Assembly: GCF_963977235.1 (NCBI RefSeq)
Contig: NZ_CAXBOD010000001.1
Span: 248,001 to 312,000 of the forward strand
Source of the DNA: Albimonas sp963977235
GTDB taxonomy: Bacteria; Pseudomonadota; Alphaproteobacteria; Rhodobacterales; Rhodobacteraceae
Length of the DNA stretch: 64,000 nt
Reading direction: 5' to 3'
In this document: one piece after another, positions 56,614 through 64,000 of the stretch
How positions within the stretch are numbered: position 1 is the stretch's first letter
Layout of the letters: every line of letters begins with the position of its first letter
Made by a program: the position numbers and the translations under genes
The notes under the pieces: model-generated
Seen by the model: only the letters and a program-made list of their open reading frames with translations
Databases searched by the model: none
What the model was told of the DNA's origin: nothing

Positions 56614-57138
56614 ATGACCCGCGCCGATCGCCACCCCGCGCAGACGGCTGAGACGCGTGAAACTCCTGAAGCGGAGACGCCTGCCGCGGGGGCGCCGCCA
56701 TCGGACCTGATGCTGTGCTTTGCGCTCTATTCGGCCAGCCACGCGATGCACCGCGTCTACCGCCCGTGGCTCGAGCGGATGGGGCTGACCTATCCGCAGT
56801 TCCTGGCGATGACGGCGCTGTGGGCCCGCGACGGGCGCCTGGTGGGCGAGCTGTGCGCCGAGCTGCGCCTGGCCACCTCGACCCTGACCCCGGTGCTCAA
56901 GCGGCTGGAGGCGATGGGTCTGGTGGAGCGGGCGCGCGACCGCGGCGACGCCCGCGCCGTGCGCGTCACGCTGACCGAGGACGGCCGCGTCCTGCGCGGA
57001 AAGACCGAGGGTCTGTCGGAGGCGCTGATCGAGGCCACGGGCCTGCCGGTCGAACGCCTGCTGGCCCTGAACGCCGAGGTCGCCGCCCTGCGCGACCGCC
57101 TGAGCGCCTGGGCCGAAACGCGCGACGCCGCCGCCTGA
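56614..57138 (+). CDS. ohrR: MarR family peroxide-sensing repressor OhrR
   Basis: 174 aa with AAGGAGG 4 nt before the ATG. An about 30-residue disordered N-terminus leads to LMLCFALYSASHAMHRVYRPWLERMGLTYPQFL, where Cys35 is in the position of the peroxide-sensing cysteine. The winged helix is VGELCAELRLATSTLTPVLKRLEAMGLVERARDRGDARAVRVTLT. Oxidation of the cysteine releases DNA and induces ohr. The target is given by the divergent neighbour. Confidence 0.94.
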   Translation: MTRADRHPAQTAETRETPEAETPAAGAPPSDLMLCFALYSASHAMHRVYRPWLERMGLTYPQFLAMTALWARDGRLVGELCAELRLATSTLTPVLKRLEAMGLVERARDRGDARAVRVTLTEDGRVLRGKTEGLSEALIEATGLPVERLLALNAEVAALRDRLSAWAETRDAAA

Positions 57139-57243
57139 TCGCGCCGCCAGAGCCGGCCCCGCAAGGCCAGACGCGGCCCCCGCGGGGCGACGCCGTCCCC
57201 GCAAGGCGCGACGGCTTCCGCGCCCCGCGCCGGTCGGCGGGGC

Positions 57244-58425
57244 TCAGCCTGCGCAGATTTCCTTGAGGGCGATCCAGTCGGAATCCTCGAGCGCGGGGCG
57301 CCAGGCGCCGCCCTCGAGCCGGTCGGCGGCCTCGGCCGCCTCGATGCGGGCGTCGAGGTCGGGGTGGGAGCCGAAGTGGCGCGCCAGCCCCTCGGTCTGA
57401 CGTCCCTGCATCGCCTTCAGGTCGCCGAAGAATTCGGCCAGCGCCCCGGCGGGCAGGCCCGCCTCGCCCAGCATCTGGTGGGCGAAGGCGTCGGCCTGCG
57501 TCTCCATCTCGCGCGAGTAGGAGGCCGTCAGCGCCATCTGCGTCAGCCCGGCCAGCGAACCGCCGGCCATGTCGCCCAGGAACAGCGTCAGCAGCCCCTG
57601 CGTCCCGGCCTGGCGCAGCAGCGCGCGCAGGCCGTCGCGATGGGCGACGTGGCCGAGTTCGTGGGCCAGCACCGCGGCCACCTCGTCGGGGCCCGAGGCG
57701 CTTTCCAGCAGGCCCGAGAGGATCGCCACCCGCCCGCCGGGGGCGGCGAAGGCGTTCACCTGGGGGCTGCGGATCACCTCGAGCGTCACCGGCACGTGCA
57801 GGCGCACGCCGGCGAGCAGCCGGTCGGACAGGCGCTTGAGGGCGGCGTCGCCCTCGGGGGTGGCGCAGACCGGATCCTCGCCCACGCCCATCAGGGAGAT
57901 CTGCCGGGCCATGACCGCGTCGCCCAGCTTGCGCTCCTGCGCGGGGGGGACGAGGTCGGCCAGGCGCTGGGTGGCGTAGGGCAGGCCCCAGATCACCAGC
58001 GCCGCGCCCACCGCCGCGGCGACGGCGAACCAGGCGAGCAGGCGCAGGATCTGAGGCAGACGCGAGGGGCGCCGGTCGAGGTCGGCGCAGACCTCCTCGA
58101 TGGCGCGGATCATCTCGGGGTCGGTGACCAGCAGGCTCTCGTCGCCCTCGGCGTCGCCCCAGGCGTCGTCGGGCTCGGGCGTCAGCGACAGCGCGGCGCG
58201 GTCGCCGCCGGGCGCGCGCACCCGGCGCAGGCTGGCCAGCGCCCAGTGGGCGACGGGCATGTCGTCGAAGCTCATCAGGATCAGCGAGGCCTCGCCGAAG
58301 CGGACCACCACCTCCTGCGGATGCTGAGAGACGCCGTCGCGATAGACGCCCGTGGATTCCAGGAGCGCATATCGCGAGAGCGCGGTCCTGCCCGCCGATC
58401 CGCCGCGTCCGAAGCCGCCCGCCAT
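57244..58425 (-). CDS. M48 family membrane metalloprotease with N-terminal cytosolic domain
   Basis: 393 aa. Residues about 15-75 form a small beta-rich domain (DUF7092-like: YRDGVSQHPQEVVVRFGEASLILMSFDDM); one membrane segment is at about 128-147; residues 160-390 are the M48 peptidase. The zinc motif HELGH is at 255-259, and the third ligand is probably Glu308 in SREMETQADAFA. The protease domain would face the periplasm. Similar proteins degrade or process envelope proteins. The start at 58425 has GAGGAG 14 nt upstream, so a later start is possible. Confidence 0.9.
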   Translation of the reverse strand: MAGGFGRGGSAGRTALSRYALLESTGVYRDGVSQHPQEVVVRFGEASLILMSFDDMPVAHWALASLRRVRAPGGDRAALSLTPEPDDAWGDAEGDESLLVTDPEMIRAIEEVCADLDRRPSRLPQILRLLAWFAVAAAVGAALVIWGLPYATQRLADLVPPAQERKLGDAVMARQISLMGVGEDPVCATPEGDAALKRLSDRLLAGVRLHVPVTLEVIRSPQVNAFAAPGGRVAILSGLLESASGPDEVAAVLAHELGHVAHRDGLRALLRQAGTQGLLTLFLGDMAGGSLAGLTQMALTASYSREMETQADAFAHQMLGEAGLPAGALAEFFGDLKAMQGRQTEGLARHFGSHPDLDARIEAAEAADRLEGGAWRPALEDSDWIALKEICAG

Positions 58426-58617
58426 GCTTGCGCGTCGCGCTCCTCTTGCGCGCGGCCGTTCCGGCCTGCGCGTCCTGCTGTCCCTGGACCCCTCCTTAGA
58501 CGGTTTGGAGACGGGAAACGAGGGCGCCGGCCGGGAATCCTCGCCGCAGGGGGCTGCCGCAGGGGGCGTGGCCCGTTCCGCGGCGCCGGGGTCCGGTCCG
58601 CGGGACGCGGGGGCGGC

Positions 58618-59229
58618 CTAGTCGGGCGGGGCGCGCATCAGCGCGGCGAGGGCGGCCAGTTCGGCGCCGAGCGAGCCCTCGATCGCCGCCGCCGCGCCCA
58701 GTCGCATCGCCTCGGGCTTGTTCTGGCCGAGCTTCCAGGTGCCGTCGGTCTCCTCGATCGCGAGGCGCACGGGCAGGATCATCCGCTCGAGCTTCGCCAA
58801 CGCCTCGGCCGGGACCTTCGAGAGGGTCCAGGGCGGCTTGGGCAGCGCGCCCTCGAAGCGGGCCGAGAGCGCCTCGAGGTGGGGGCGCAGCGTTCCGCTC
58901 TCGCGCAGCGAGAGGCGGCCGCGCAGGTGCACGGCGACGTAGTTCCAGGTGGGGACCTGCTCGGGCGCGCCGTACCAGTCGGGCGAGACGTAGCCGTCGG
59001 GGCCCTGCACCGCCAGCACGGCCCCGAGCGGCCCCGAGGCCAGCGCGCGGGCGATGGGGTTGGAGCGGACGAGGTGCAGGTCGACCGCCTCCCCCTCCAC
59101 CACGAAGGGCACGTGGGAGAGCATCGGGAACGGCTCGCCCGAGACCGCGAGCGTGCCGAATCCCCGCGTGTGCGCCAGCTCCAGATGCTGGGCGCGGGTG
59201 GAGTTTCGATAGGCGGGGTTGGGGTGCAT
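58618..59229 (-). CDS. FMN-binding PaiB-like protein
   Basis: 203 aa. MHPNPAYRNST at the N-terminus, GFGTLAVSGEPFPMLSHVPFV and TWNYVAVHLRGRLSL are the landmarks of the PaiB/FMN-binding negative regulator family (pyridoxamine-oxidase-like barrel). KLGQNKPEAMRLG near the C-terminus is also typical. Members were described as negative regulators but are split-barrel flavin-binding proteins whose reaction is uncertain. Its ATG overlaps the GNAT gene stop by one nucleotide (TGATG), so the two are coupled. Confidence 0.9.
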   Translation of the reverse strand: MHPNPAYRNSTRAQHLELAHTRGFGTLAVSGEPFPMLSHVPFVVEGEAVDLHLVRSNPIARALASGPLGAVLAVQGPDGYVSPDWYGAPEQVPTWNYVAVHLRGRLSLRESGTLRPHLEALSARFEGALPKPPWTLSKVPAEALAKLERMILPVRLAIEETDGTWKLGQNKPEAMRLGAAAAIEGSLGAELAALAALMRAPPD

Positions 59230-60026
59230 CAGCCGCGGCTCCAGCGCAGGAGGGCGAGGCCGGGCAGGGCCTCGCCCTCGTCGAAGGCTTTCACCAGCAG
59301 GCTGCCGGGGACTTCCGGCGCGGCCGCGGCGAGGCGGGCCATCGCGTCCTCGCGCGCGATCAGCCCTTCATGGGCGAGGTGGCCGAGCTTCAGCGCGGCG
59401 ACGTGGGCGATGGCCTCGCGGACGCCCTCGGGGGCGGCGCGCAGGCGGACGATTTCGTAGGTCGCGAGGCTGAGCACGCGGGCCTCGGGATACTCGTCGA
59501 GCAGCGCGATGCGGCCGTCCGAGGCAAGGCCCAGACGCTCAAGCACCCGCACCGAGGCGGGGTTCAGCCGGTCCCAGACGGTGGCGTAGAGCTGCAGCGG
59601 GCCCGGCAGCGCCCGGAAGGCTTCGAGCGCGGCGCCGGCGGCCTCGCGCATCACGCCGAGGCCATGGGCGCGGCGGTCGAGCGCGTAGAACACTTCGCCC
59701 GCCCAGCCGCCCTGCGAGGGCGCGGCGCCGTAGAAGCCGACCACGCCGAGGAAGCCCGCCAGCGGCGGGGCGGCGCCGGGGCGGCCCTCGATCGCGTAGG
59801 CGCCGGGGGCGCCCTCGGCCCAGATCGCGGCGCCGCGGGCGCCGTCCTCGCCCAGGCCCTCGCACCAGTCCTCGGCCCAGTGCTGCTGCAGGGCGGGGGT
59901 CGAGCAGTCGTGGACCAGCATCGTGGCGACCTCGCCGTCGGCGAAGACCGCCGCGCGCAGGGCCGGCGCGTCGGCGCGGCGGAGCGGGCGCAGCGACAGG
60001 CGCTCGGTGATCAGGGGGGCGTGCAT
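59229..60026 (-). CDS. GNAT family N-acetyltransferase with C-terminal extension
   Basis: 265 aa. Residues about 1-165 are a RimJ/RimL-like GNAT domain: LITERLSLRPLRRADAPALR, FLGVVGFYGA and NPASVRVLERLGL. The remaining about 100 residues (REAIAHVAALKLGHLAHEGLIAREDAMARLAAAAPEVPGSLLVKAF) form a helical domain not found in simple GNATs. It acetylates an amino group of a protein or small molecule; the substrate is unknown. It is coupled to the PaiB-like gene. Confidence 0.87.
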   Translation of the reverse strand: MHAPLITERLSLRPLRRADAPALRAAVFADGEVATMLVHDCSTPALQQHWAEDWCEGLGEDGARGAAIWAEGAPGAYAIEGRPGAAPPLAGFLGVVGFYGAAPSQGGWAGEVFYALDRRAHGLGVMREAAGAALEAFRALPGPLQLYATVWDRLNPASVRVLERLGLASDGRIALLDEYPEARVLSLATYEIVRLRAAPEGVREAIAHVAALKLGHLAHEGLIAREDAMARLAAAAPEVPGSLLVKAFDEGEALPGLALLRWSRG

Positions 60027-60054
60027 GGGGGGCGTGCGGGGGGGGCGGGGGCGG

Positions 60055-61149
60055 TCAGGCCGCCGCCCGCTCCGGGAACAGGCCGGCGATGCCCTCGCGC
60101 GTGGCGGAGCAGACGCCGCGCTCGGTCACCAGGGCGGTGACGAGGCGGGCGGGGGTGACGTCGAAGGCGGGGTTGGCGGCCGGCGAGCTCTCGGGCGTCA
60201 GGCGCACGCGGGCGTAGTCGCCGGCATCGGTGAGGCCGGGGAGGTAGGAGACCTCGTCGCCCGAGCGTTCCTCGATGGGGATCTCGAACCCGTCCTCGAC
60301 GGCGAAGTCGATGGTCGGCGAGGGCAGGGCCACGTAGAACGGCACGCCGTTGTCGTGGGCGGCCAGCGCCTTGAGATAGGTGCCGATCTTGTTGCAGACG
60401 TCGCCGCGCGCGGTGGTGCGGTCGGTGCCCACGATGACCATGTCGACCAGCCCGCGCTGCATCAGATGGCCGCCGGCGTTGTCCACGATCACCTTGTGGG
60501 GGACGCCGTGGCGGCCCAGCTCCCAGGCCGTGAGAAAGGCGCCCTGGTTGCGGGGGCGGGTCTCGTCCACCCAGACCTCGACCGGGATGCCCTTGTCATG
60601 GGCCTTGTAGATCGGGGCGGTGGCGGTGCCCCAGTCCACCGTCGCGAGCCAGCCGGCGTTGCAGTGGGTGAGGATGCGCACCGGCTCCCCCGGCGCCTTC
60701 CGGGCGGCGATCTCCTCGATGATCTTCAGCCCGTGGTCGCCGATGGCGGCGTTGATCGCCACGTCCTCGTCGCAGAGCGCGGCGGCCTCGGCCCAGGCGG
60801 CGTCCGCCCGCTTCGCGGGGGGCAGGGGGGCGAGGGCCGCCTTCATCCGCTCCAGCGCCCAGTGCAGGTTCACCGCGGTGGGCCGGGTGGCGAGCAGGGC
60901 GGCGGCGGCCGAGGCCAGCCCCTCGTCCGAGGCGTCGGCCCGCAGCGCCAGCGCGAGGCCATAGGCCGCGGTGGCGCCGATCAGCGGCGCGCCGCGGACC
61001 TGCATGGCGCGGATCGCGTGGGCGGCCTCGGTCAGCTCGGTCAGGCGCAGGATCTCGAAGCGGTGGGGGAACAGGGTCTGGTCCAGGATCTCGACCGCGC
61101 CGTCGGCGGCGGGCCAGATGGTGCGATAGGGGACGCCGTCGATCTTCAT
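60055..61149 (-). CDS. mtnA: S-methyl-5-thioribose-1-phosphate isomerase
   Basis: 364 aa from ATG at 61149 (MKIDGVPYRTIWPA), GGAGG shortly upstream. AMQVRGAPLIGATAAYGLALA, the catalytic Cys in ILTHCNAGWLATVDWGTA and the catalytic Asp in VIVGTDRTTARGDVCNKIGTY are intact. It isomerises 5-methylthioribose-1-phosphate to methylthioribulose-1-phosphate in methylthioadenosine salvage. Other classical salvage genes (mtnB, C, D, K) are not in the window; the neighbour is a cupin gene overlapping its start by 4 nt. Confidence 0.95.
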   Translation of the reverse strand: MKIDGVPYRTIWPAADGAVEILDQTLFPHRFEILRLTELTEAAHAIRAMQVRGAPLIGATAAYGLALALRADASDEGLASAAAALLATRPTAVNLHWALERMKAALAPLPPAKRADAAWAEAAALCDEDVAINAAIGDHGLKIIEEIAARKAPGEPVRILTHCNAGWLATVDWGTATAPIYKAHDKGIPVEVWVDETRPRNQGAFLTAWELGRHGVPHKVIVDNAGGHLMQRGLVDMVIVGTDRTTARGDVCNKIGTYLKALAAHDNGVPFYVALPSPTIDFAVEDGFEIPIEERSGDEVSYLPGLTDAGDYARVRLTPESSPAANPAFDVTPARLVTALVTERGVCSATREGIAGLFPERAAA

Positions 61150-61526
61150 GGGGTCTCCTCCAGCGGGCGGTAGCCCGAGGGCGTGAAACGGGGGGTGCAC
61201 AGGCACAGGAACACGAGCTCCTCCGCCCCGGTGTTGGCGATGCGCTGGGCGCAGCCGGCCGGGATCAGGGCGGCGTCGCCGGGGCCGAGGTCGCGGCCCT
61301 CGCCGTCCAGCTCCAGCCGCCCGGTCCCGCGCAGGATCACGTAGCGCTCGTCGACGTCGAGCGCATGCAGCTCGGTCACCGCGCCGGGGGCGACGGTGGC
61401 CTCGGCGAGGCTGGCGGCCGGGTCGTCGGGGTGGTTGAGCAGCTCGCGGATCGCGCAGCGCTCCCGCGTGGCGAAGGGGGCGCCGGCGGCGCCGGGCAGC
61501 ACGAGGGGGGAGCGGAGGCGGGTCAT
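61146..61526 (-). CDS. Small cupin protein coupled to mtnA
   Basis: 126 aa. A single cupin_2 barrel: ATVAPGAVTELHALDVDERYVILRGTGRLELDGE with the His/Glu/Tyr of motif 1, and AALIPAGCAQRIANTGAEELVFLC for motif 2; only one histidine of motif 1 is conserved and motif 2 lacks its usual histidine, so metal binding may be altered. The stop overlaps the mtnA ATG by 4 nt (ATGA). In Rhodospirillum rubrum a cupin acts after MtnA in the methylthioadenosine-isoprenoid shunt as methylsulfurylase; this protein may do the same or be a regulator. That link is inferred. Confidence 0.82.
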   Translation of the reverse strand: MTRLRSPLVLPGAAGAPFATRERCAIRELLNHPDDPAASLAEATVAPGAVTELHALDVDERYVILRGTGRLELDGEGRDLGPGDAALIPAGCAQRIANTGAEELVFLCLCTPRFTPSGYRPLEETP

Positions 61527-61813
61527 GGGGCCGATGATACGGGGCCCGGCCCCGCGAGAAAAGCCGCGGCGGGGCCCATGGCGTCCCCGGCAGGCCGCGC
61601 ATCGCGGGAAGCTCCGGGAGGCGCCGGCGGCCGCGCGACGCGGGCGCGCGGATAATTGATCATCATGAAACTGACCGGGCGGGGCCGACTGGCGGACACT
61701 CTTCCCGCCTGTTGGAAGCTTTCGGGATGAAACAGCCGTCGTCGCCCAATCCGTTTGCGCCTCGCTTCATCCGTGCAATCCTGACGCGGACAATTGAACC
61801 GGAGGATCGGCGG

Positions 61814-63163
61814 ATGGCGAGCGCAGTCAGGAAGATGTCCCTCACCATGCAGGTGATGCTGGGGATGGGGCTCGGCATTGTCGTCGGGCTGATCTTCAAC
61901 GCCACCGGCTCGGAGTTCATCGCCGAGCATGTGACGGGCGGTCTCTTCGCCATGATCGGCAAGATGTTCGTCAATGCGCTGAAGATGCTGGTGGTGCCGC
62001 TGGTGGTGTTCTCGCTGATCTGCGGGGTGACCGGGATCGGCGACATCCGCGCGCTGGGGCGGGTCGGGGGCAAGAGCTTCGCGCTCTACCTGATGACCAC
62101 GGCCATCGCCATCGCGGTGGCGATCTGCCTGGCGCTGCTGGTGGGGCCGGGGATCGGCTTCGACATGGCGGGCGTCGACACCTCGGGCATCTCGGCCAAG
62201 GAGGCGCCCTCGGTCTGGGACGTGTTCGCGGGCATCGTGCCGACCAACCCCGTCGCCGCCTTCGCGCAGGGCGAGATGCTGCAGATCATCTTCTACGTGA
62301 TCATCGTGGGCATCGCGGCGCTGATGCTGGGCGAGAAGTCCTCGGGCTTCGTGGCGGCGTGCGAGTACATGAACGAGCTGATGATGAAGGTCGTGCAGAT
62401 CGTCATGGCCTTCGCGCCCATCGGCGTGTTCTGCCTGATCGCCAAGACCTTCGCCGAGCAGGGGATCGACCTGTTCCTGCCGGTGCTGGCCTATGTGCTG
62501 ACGCTGACGGCGGCGCTGTTCATCCACCTGTTCGGCACGCTGATGCTGATCCTGCGGCTCCTCTCGGGGCTCAACCCGCTGGTGTTCATGCGCAAGCTGC
62601 GGCCGGCGCAGGTGTTCGCCTTCTCGACCGCCTCCTCGAACGCCACCATCCCGGTGACCTACCGCTGCGTGACCGAGCGAATCGGGGCGGACCAGTCGGT
62701 CGCCTCGTTCACCGTGCCCTTCGGCGCCACCATCAACATGGACGGCACCGCGATCATGCAGGGCGTGGCGACGGTGTTCCTAGCCAACGTCTACGGCATC
62801 GATCTGGGGATCGGGGGCTATCTGACGGTGATCGCGATGGCGGTGCTGGCCTCGATCGGGACCGCGGGCGTGCCGGGCGTGGGGCTGGTGATGCTGACCA
62901 TGGTGCTGGGCCAGGTGGGTCTGCCGATCGAGGGCATCGCCATCATCCTGGGCGTCGACCGGCTGATGGACATGATCCGCACGGCGGTGAACATCACCGG
63001 CGACGCGGTGGTCTCGACCGTGGTGGCCAAGGGCGAAGGCAAGCTCGACATGGCCGTGTTCAACGATCCCGACGCGGGGGTCATCGCCGACGGGCCGCTG
63101 ACCATCGACCCCGAGGCCGAGACCAGGCTGGCGGGCCTCGCCCACCCTCGCGCCGGGGAGTGA
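61814..63163 (+). CDS. Dicarboxylate/amino acid:cation symporter (DAACS family)
   Basis: 449 aa from ATG at 61814, with GGAGGA 7 nt upstream. Eight membrane segments and two re-entrant loops are expected; the loop motifs are visible as FAFSTASSNATIPVT (HP1 serine-rich), FGATINMDGTAIMQG (the NMDGT motif of TM7) and GTAGVPGVGLVMLTMVL (HP2). It imports C4-dicarboxylates or acidic amino acids with sodium or protons across the inner membrane. It is divergent from the cupin-mtnA pair, with a 287-bp gap. Confidence 0.94.
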   Translation: MASAVRKMSLTMQVMLGMGLGIVVGLIFNATGSEFIAEHVTGGLFAMIGKMFVNALKMLVVPLVVFSLICGVTGIGDIRALGRVGGKSFALYLMTTAIAIAVAICLALLVGPGIGFDMAGVDTSGISAKEAPSVWDVFAGIVPTNPVAAFAQGEMLQIIFYVIIVGIAALMLGEKSSGFVAACEYMNELMMKVVQIVMAFAPIGVFCLIAKTFAEQGIDLFLPVLAYVLTLTAALFIHLFGTLMLILRLLSGLNPLVFMRKLRPAQVFAFSTASSNATIPVTYRCVTERIGADQSVASFTVPFGATINMDGTAIMQGVATVFLANVYGIDLGIGGYLTVIAMAVLASIGTAGVPGVGLVMLTMVLGQVGLPIEGIAIILGVDRLMDMIRTAVNITGDAVVSTVVAKGEGKLDMAVFNDPDAGVIADGPLTIDPEAETRLAGLAHPRAGE

Positions 63164-63202
63164 GGCGGCGAGAGGGAAGGTCGCGCCGGGCGAAGTTATG
63201 AC

Positions 63203-63231
63203 TTGAACCGTATCTGAACGCTCACTACAAT
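63203..63231 (+). promoter_or_regulatory. Strong promoter of the secreted-protein gene
   Basis: -35 TTGAAC (63203-63208), 17-nt spacer, -10 TACAAT (63226-63231), expected start near 63238, in an A/T-rich patch unlike its surroundings. It is the best sigma-70-type match in the window. Confidence 0.75.
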
Positions 63232-63296
63232 TTTAACATTGTGTGTGGCGTCCGGCGGTTCGGAGGCTGCTTCGCTTACGCGTCCAAGAGGAATGC

Positions 63297-64000
63297 ATGA
63301 TGCTCTGTTCCGTCAAGACCGCCGCCGTTTCGGCGGCGATCGCTCTCGCCATGGCCGGTCCGGCCTCGGCCTACTCGCTCACGAACGGCGAACTGTCGGT
63401 AAACCAGCTGACGAACGGCGCGATCGACGCGTTCACCTTCGGTGAGGACTTCTACAACCCCGGCACCTCGCTCAGCGACTGGGGCCTGATGGACGAGACC
63501 GGCTTCGCCAGCGCCACCACCGAAGGCGGCGTCGGGACCGGGCTGGCCTTCGGGACGCAGACCGGCGTCGACTCCACCTCGGCGACGGCCGTGGGCACGT
63601 TCAACGGCGCGTGGTCGTTCACCCGCACCTTCGTGCTCGACCCTGTCGAGCCCCTGCTGACCGTGATCCTCGAAGTCACCCGCACCGCTGCGGGCTCGGG
63701 CTCGATCACGATGTTCGAGACGGCCGATCCCGATCAGGGCGGCTCGTCCTCCACCACCAACGACGTGCTCACGCAGGGCGGCCTGACCGTGGCCCAGGCG
63801 ATCGGCGACAACGGTCGGACCGCCGCGTTCGCAACCGGGGGGAGCCTGGTCGGGTTCGGCGGCTACAGCTTCGGGCTTGGCATCACCTCCGAGAGCGAGC
63901 TGGTCGGTTTCCTGTCCTCGCCCTTCGATCCGGACGGCGATTACGACGACGTCGGCTTCGCCGCGGCGCTGACGGCGACGCTGGCCCAGGGCGAGTCGGC
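63297..64000 (+). CDS. Secreted protein, C-terminus beyond window (possible PEP-CTERM/VPLPA-type protein)
   Basis: 234 residues before the window ends. The start is one of two adjacent ATGs (63297, 63300), with AGAGGA 4 nt upstream. The signal peptide is MMLCSVKTAAVSAAIALAMA, cut after PASA. The mature part is Gly/Ser/Thr/Asp-rich, poor in charged residues, with repeated short beta-strand-like segments (YSLTNGELSVNQLTNGAIDAF, SAVGTFNGAWSFTRTFVL). This composition is typical of surface or exopolysaccharide-associated proteins sorted by a C-terminal PEP/VPLPA signal, but that end is not in the window, so the class is not established. I do not recognise a domain. Confidence 0.75.
   Translation, partial: MMLCSVKTAAVSAAIALAMAGPASAYSLTNGELSVNQLTNGAIDAFTFGEDFYNPGTSLSDWGLMDETGFASATTEGGVGTGLAFGTQTGVDSTSATAVGTFNGAWSFTRTFVLDPVEPLLTVILEVTRTAAGSGSITMFETADPDQGGSSSTTNDVLTQGGLTVAQAIGDNGRTAAFATGGSLVGFGGYSFGLGITSESELVGFLSSPFDPDGDYDDVGFAAALTATLAQGES

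Noticed and set aside
61527..61813. Promoters in the gap between the cupin gene and the symporter gene
   Set aside because: TGATCA-containing A/T-rich patches are present near 61650, but -35/-10 pairs are poor in both directions.
1..64000. tRNA, rRNA, insertion sequences, phage genes, attachment sites or other signs of a mobile island
   Set aside because: None was seen by reading. The hydantoinase region has the same base composition and packing as the core-like genes to its right, so recent transfer is not supported by the window itself.

Overview
The window is about 72% G+C, densely coded and free of insertion sequences, tRNA or rRNA genes and CRISPR arrays. The petP-petR pair, the ohr/ohrR pair, the rsfS-rlmH pair and the Liv/Pot transporter style together point to a high-GC marine or soil alphaproteobacterium of the Rhodobacterales (Rhodobacteraceae/Paracoccaceae). 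This placement is an inference from gene content; no rRNA gene is present.

Positions 1-41985 form one large catabolic region, nearly all on the minus strand. It holds four different HyuA/HyuB (ATP-dependent hydantoinase/oxoprolinase) pairs (1-3058, 4422-8308, 10101-13846, 21386-25254). With them are a class III and a class IV aminotransferase, a complete Liv-type ABC importer (14816-19905), an amidase, and a polyamine-type ABC importer with two ATPases and two SDR dehydrogenases (26969-33784). A PxpABC-type lactamase module is fused by operon structure to biotin carboxylase/carrier subunits (35137-40800). Five regulators are interspersed: one AraC, two GntR (one with two winged-helix domains), one LysR, and a small CxCC...CxxxC protein translationally coupled to the first GntR. 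The simplest reading is an island that imports amide or lactam compounds, opens cyclic amides with ATP, and sends the released amino acids or amines through transamination and dehydrogenation. The substrates cannot be read from the sequence.

Positions 42022-46894 hold a MOSC protein, an FAD amine oxidoreductase, a uracil-DNA glycosylase family protein, a lipoprotein-like alpha/beta hydrolase and an SseB-family protein, closed by a clear intrinsic terminator. Positions 46933-50714 are a small exopolysaccharide module: a Wza-type export lipoprotein divergent from an ExoY-type sugar transferase and a GT4 glycosyltransferase.

Positions 51010-64000 look like core chromosome: petR and petP divergent from a branched-chain aminotransferase, a DUF3108 protein, rsfS, rlmH, ohr/ohrR with palindromic operators, an M48 protease, a PaiB-like protein, a GNAT acetyltransferase, mtnA with a cupin, a dicarboxylate/amino-acid symporter, and a secreted protein cut off by the window end.

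The most unusual sequence-level observations are: a single in-frame TGA and a 30-bp (10-codon) tandem repeat between the biotin carboxylase and PxpB genes; a solute-binding-like protein with no signal peptide in the pxp operon; an apparently leaderless petP promoter back to back with the ilvE promoter; paired 17-bp palindromes at the lysR-pxpA divergence; and a perfect 38-bp palindrome after rlmH.
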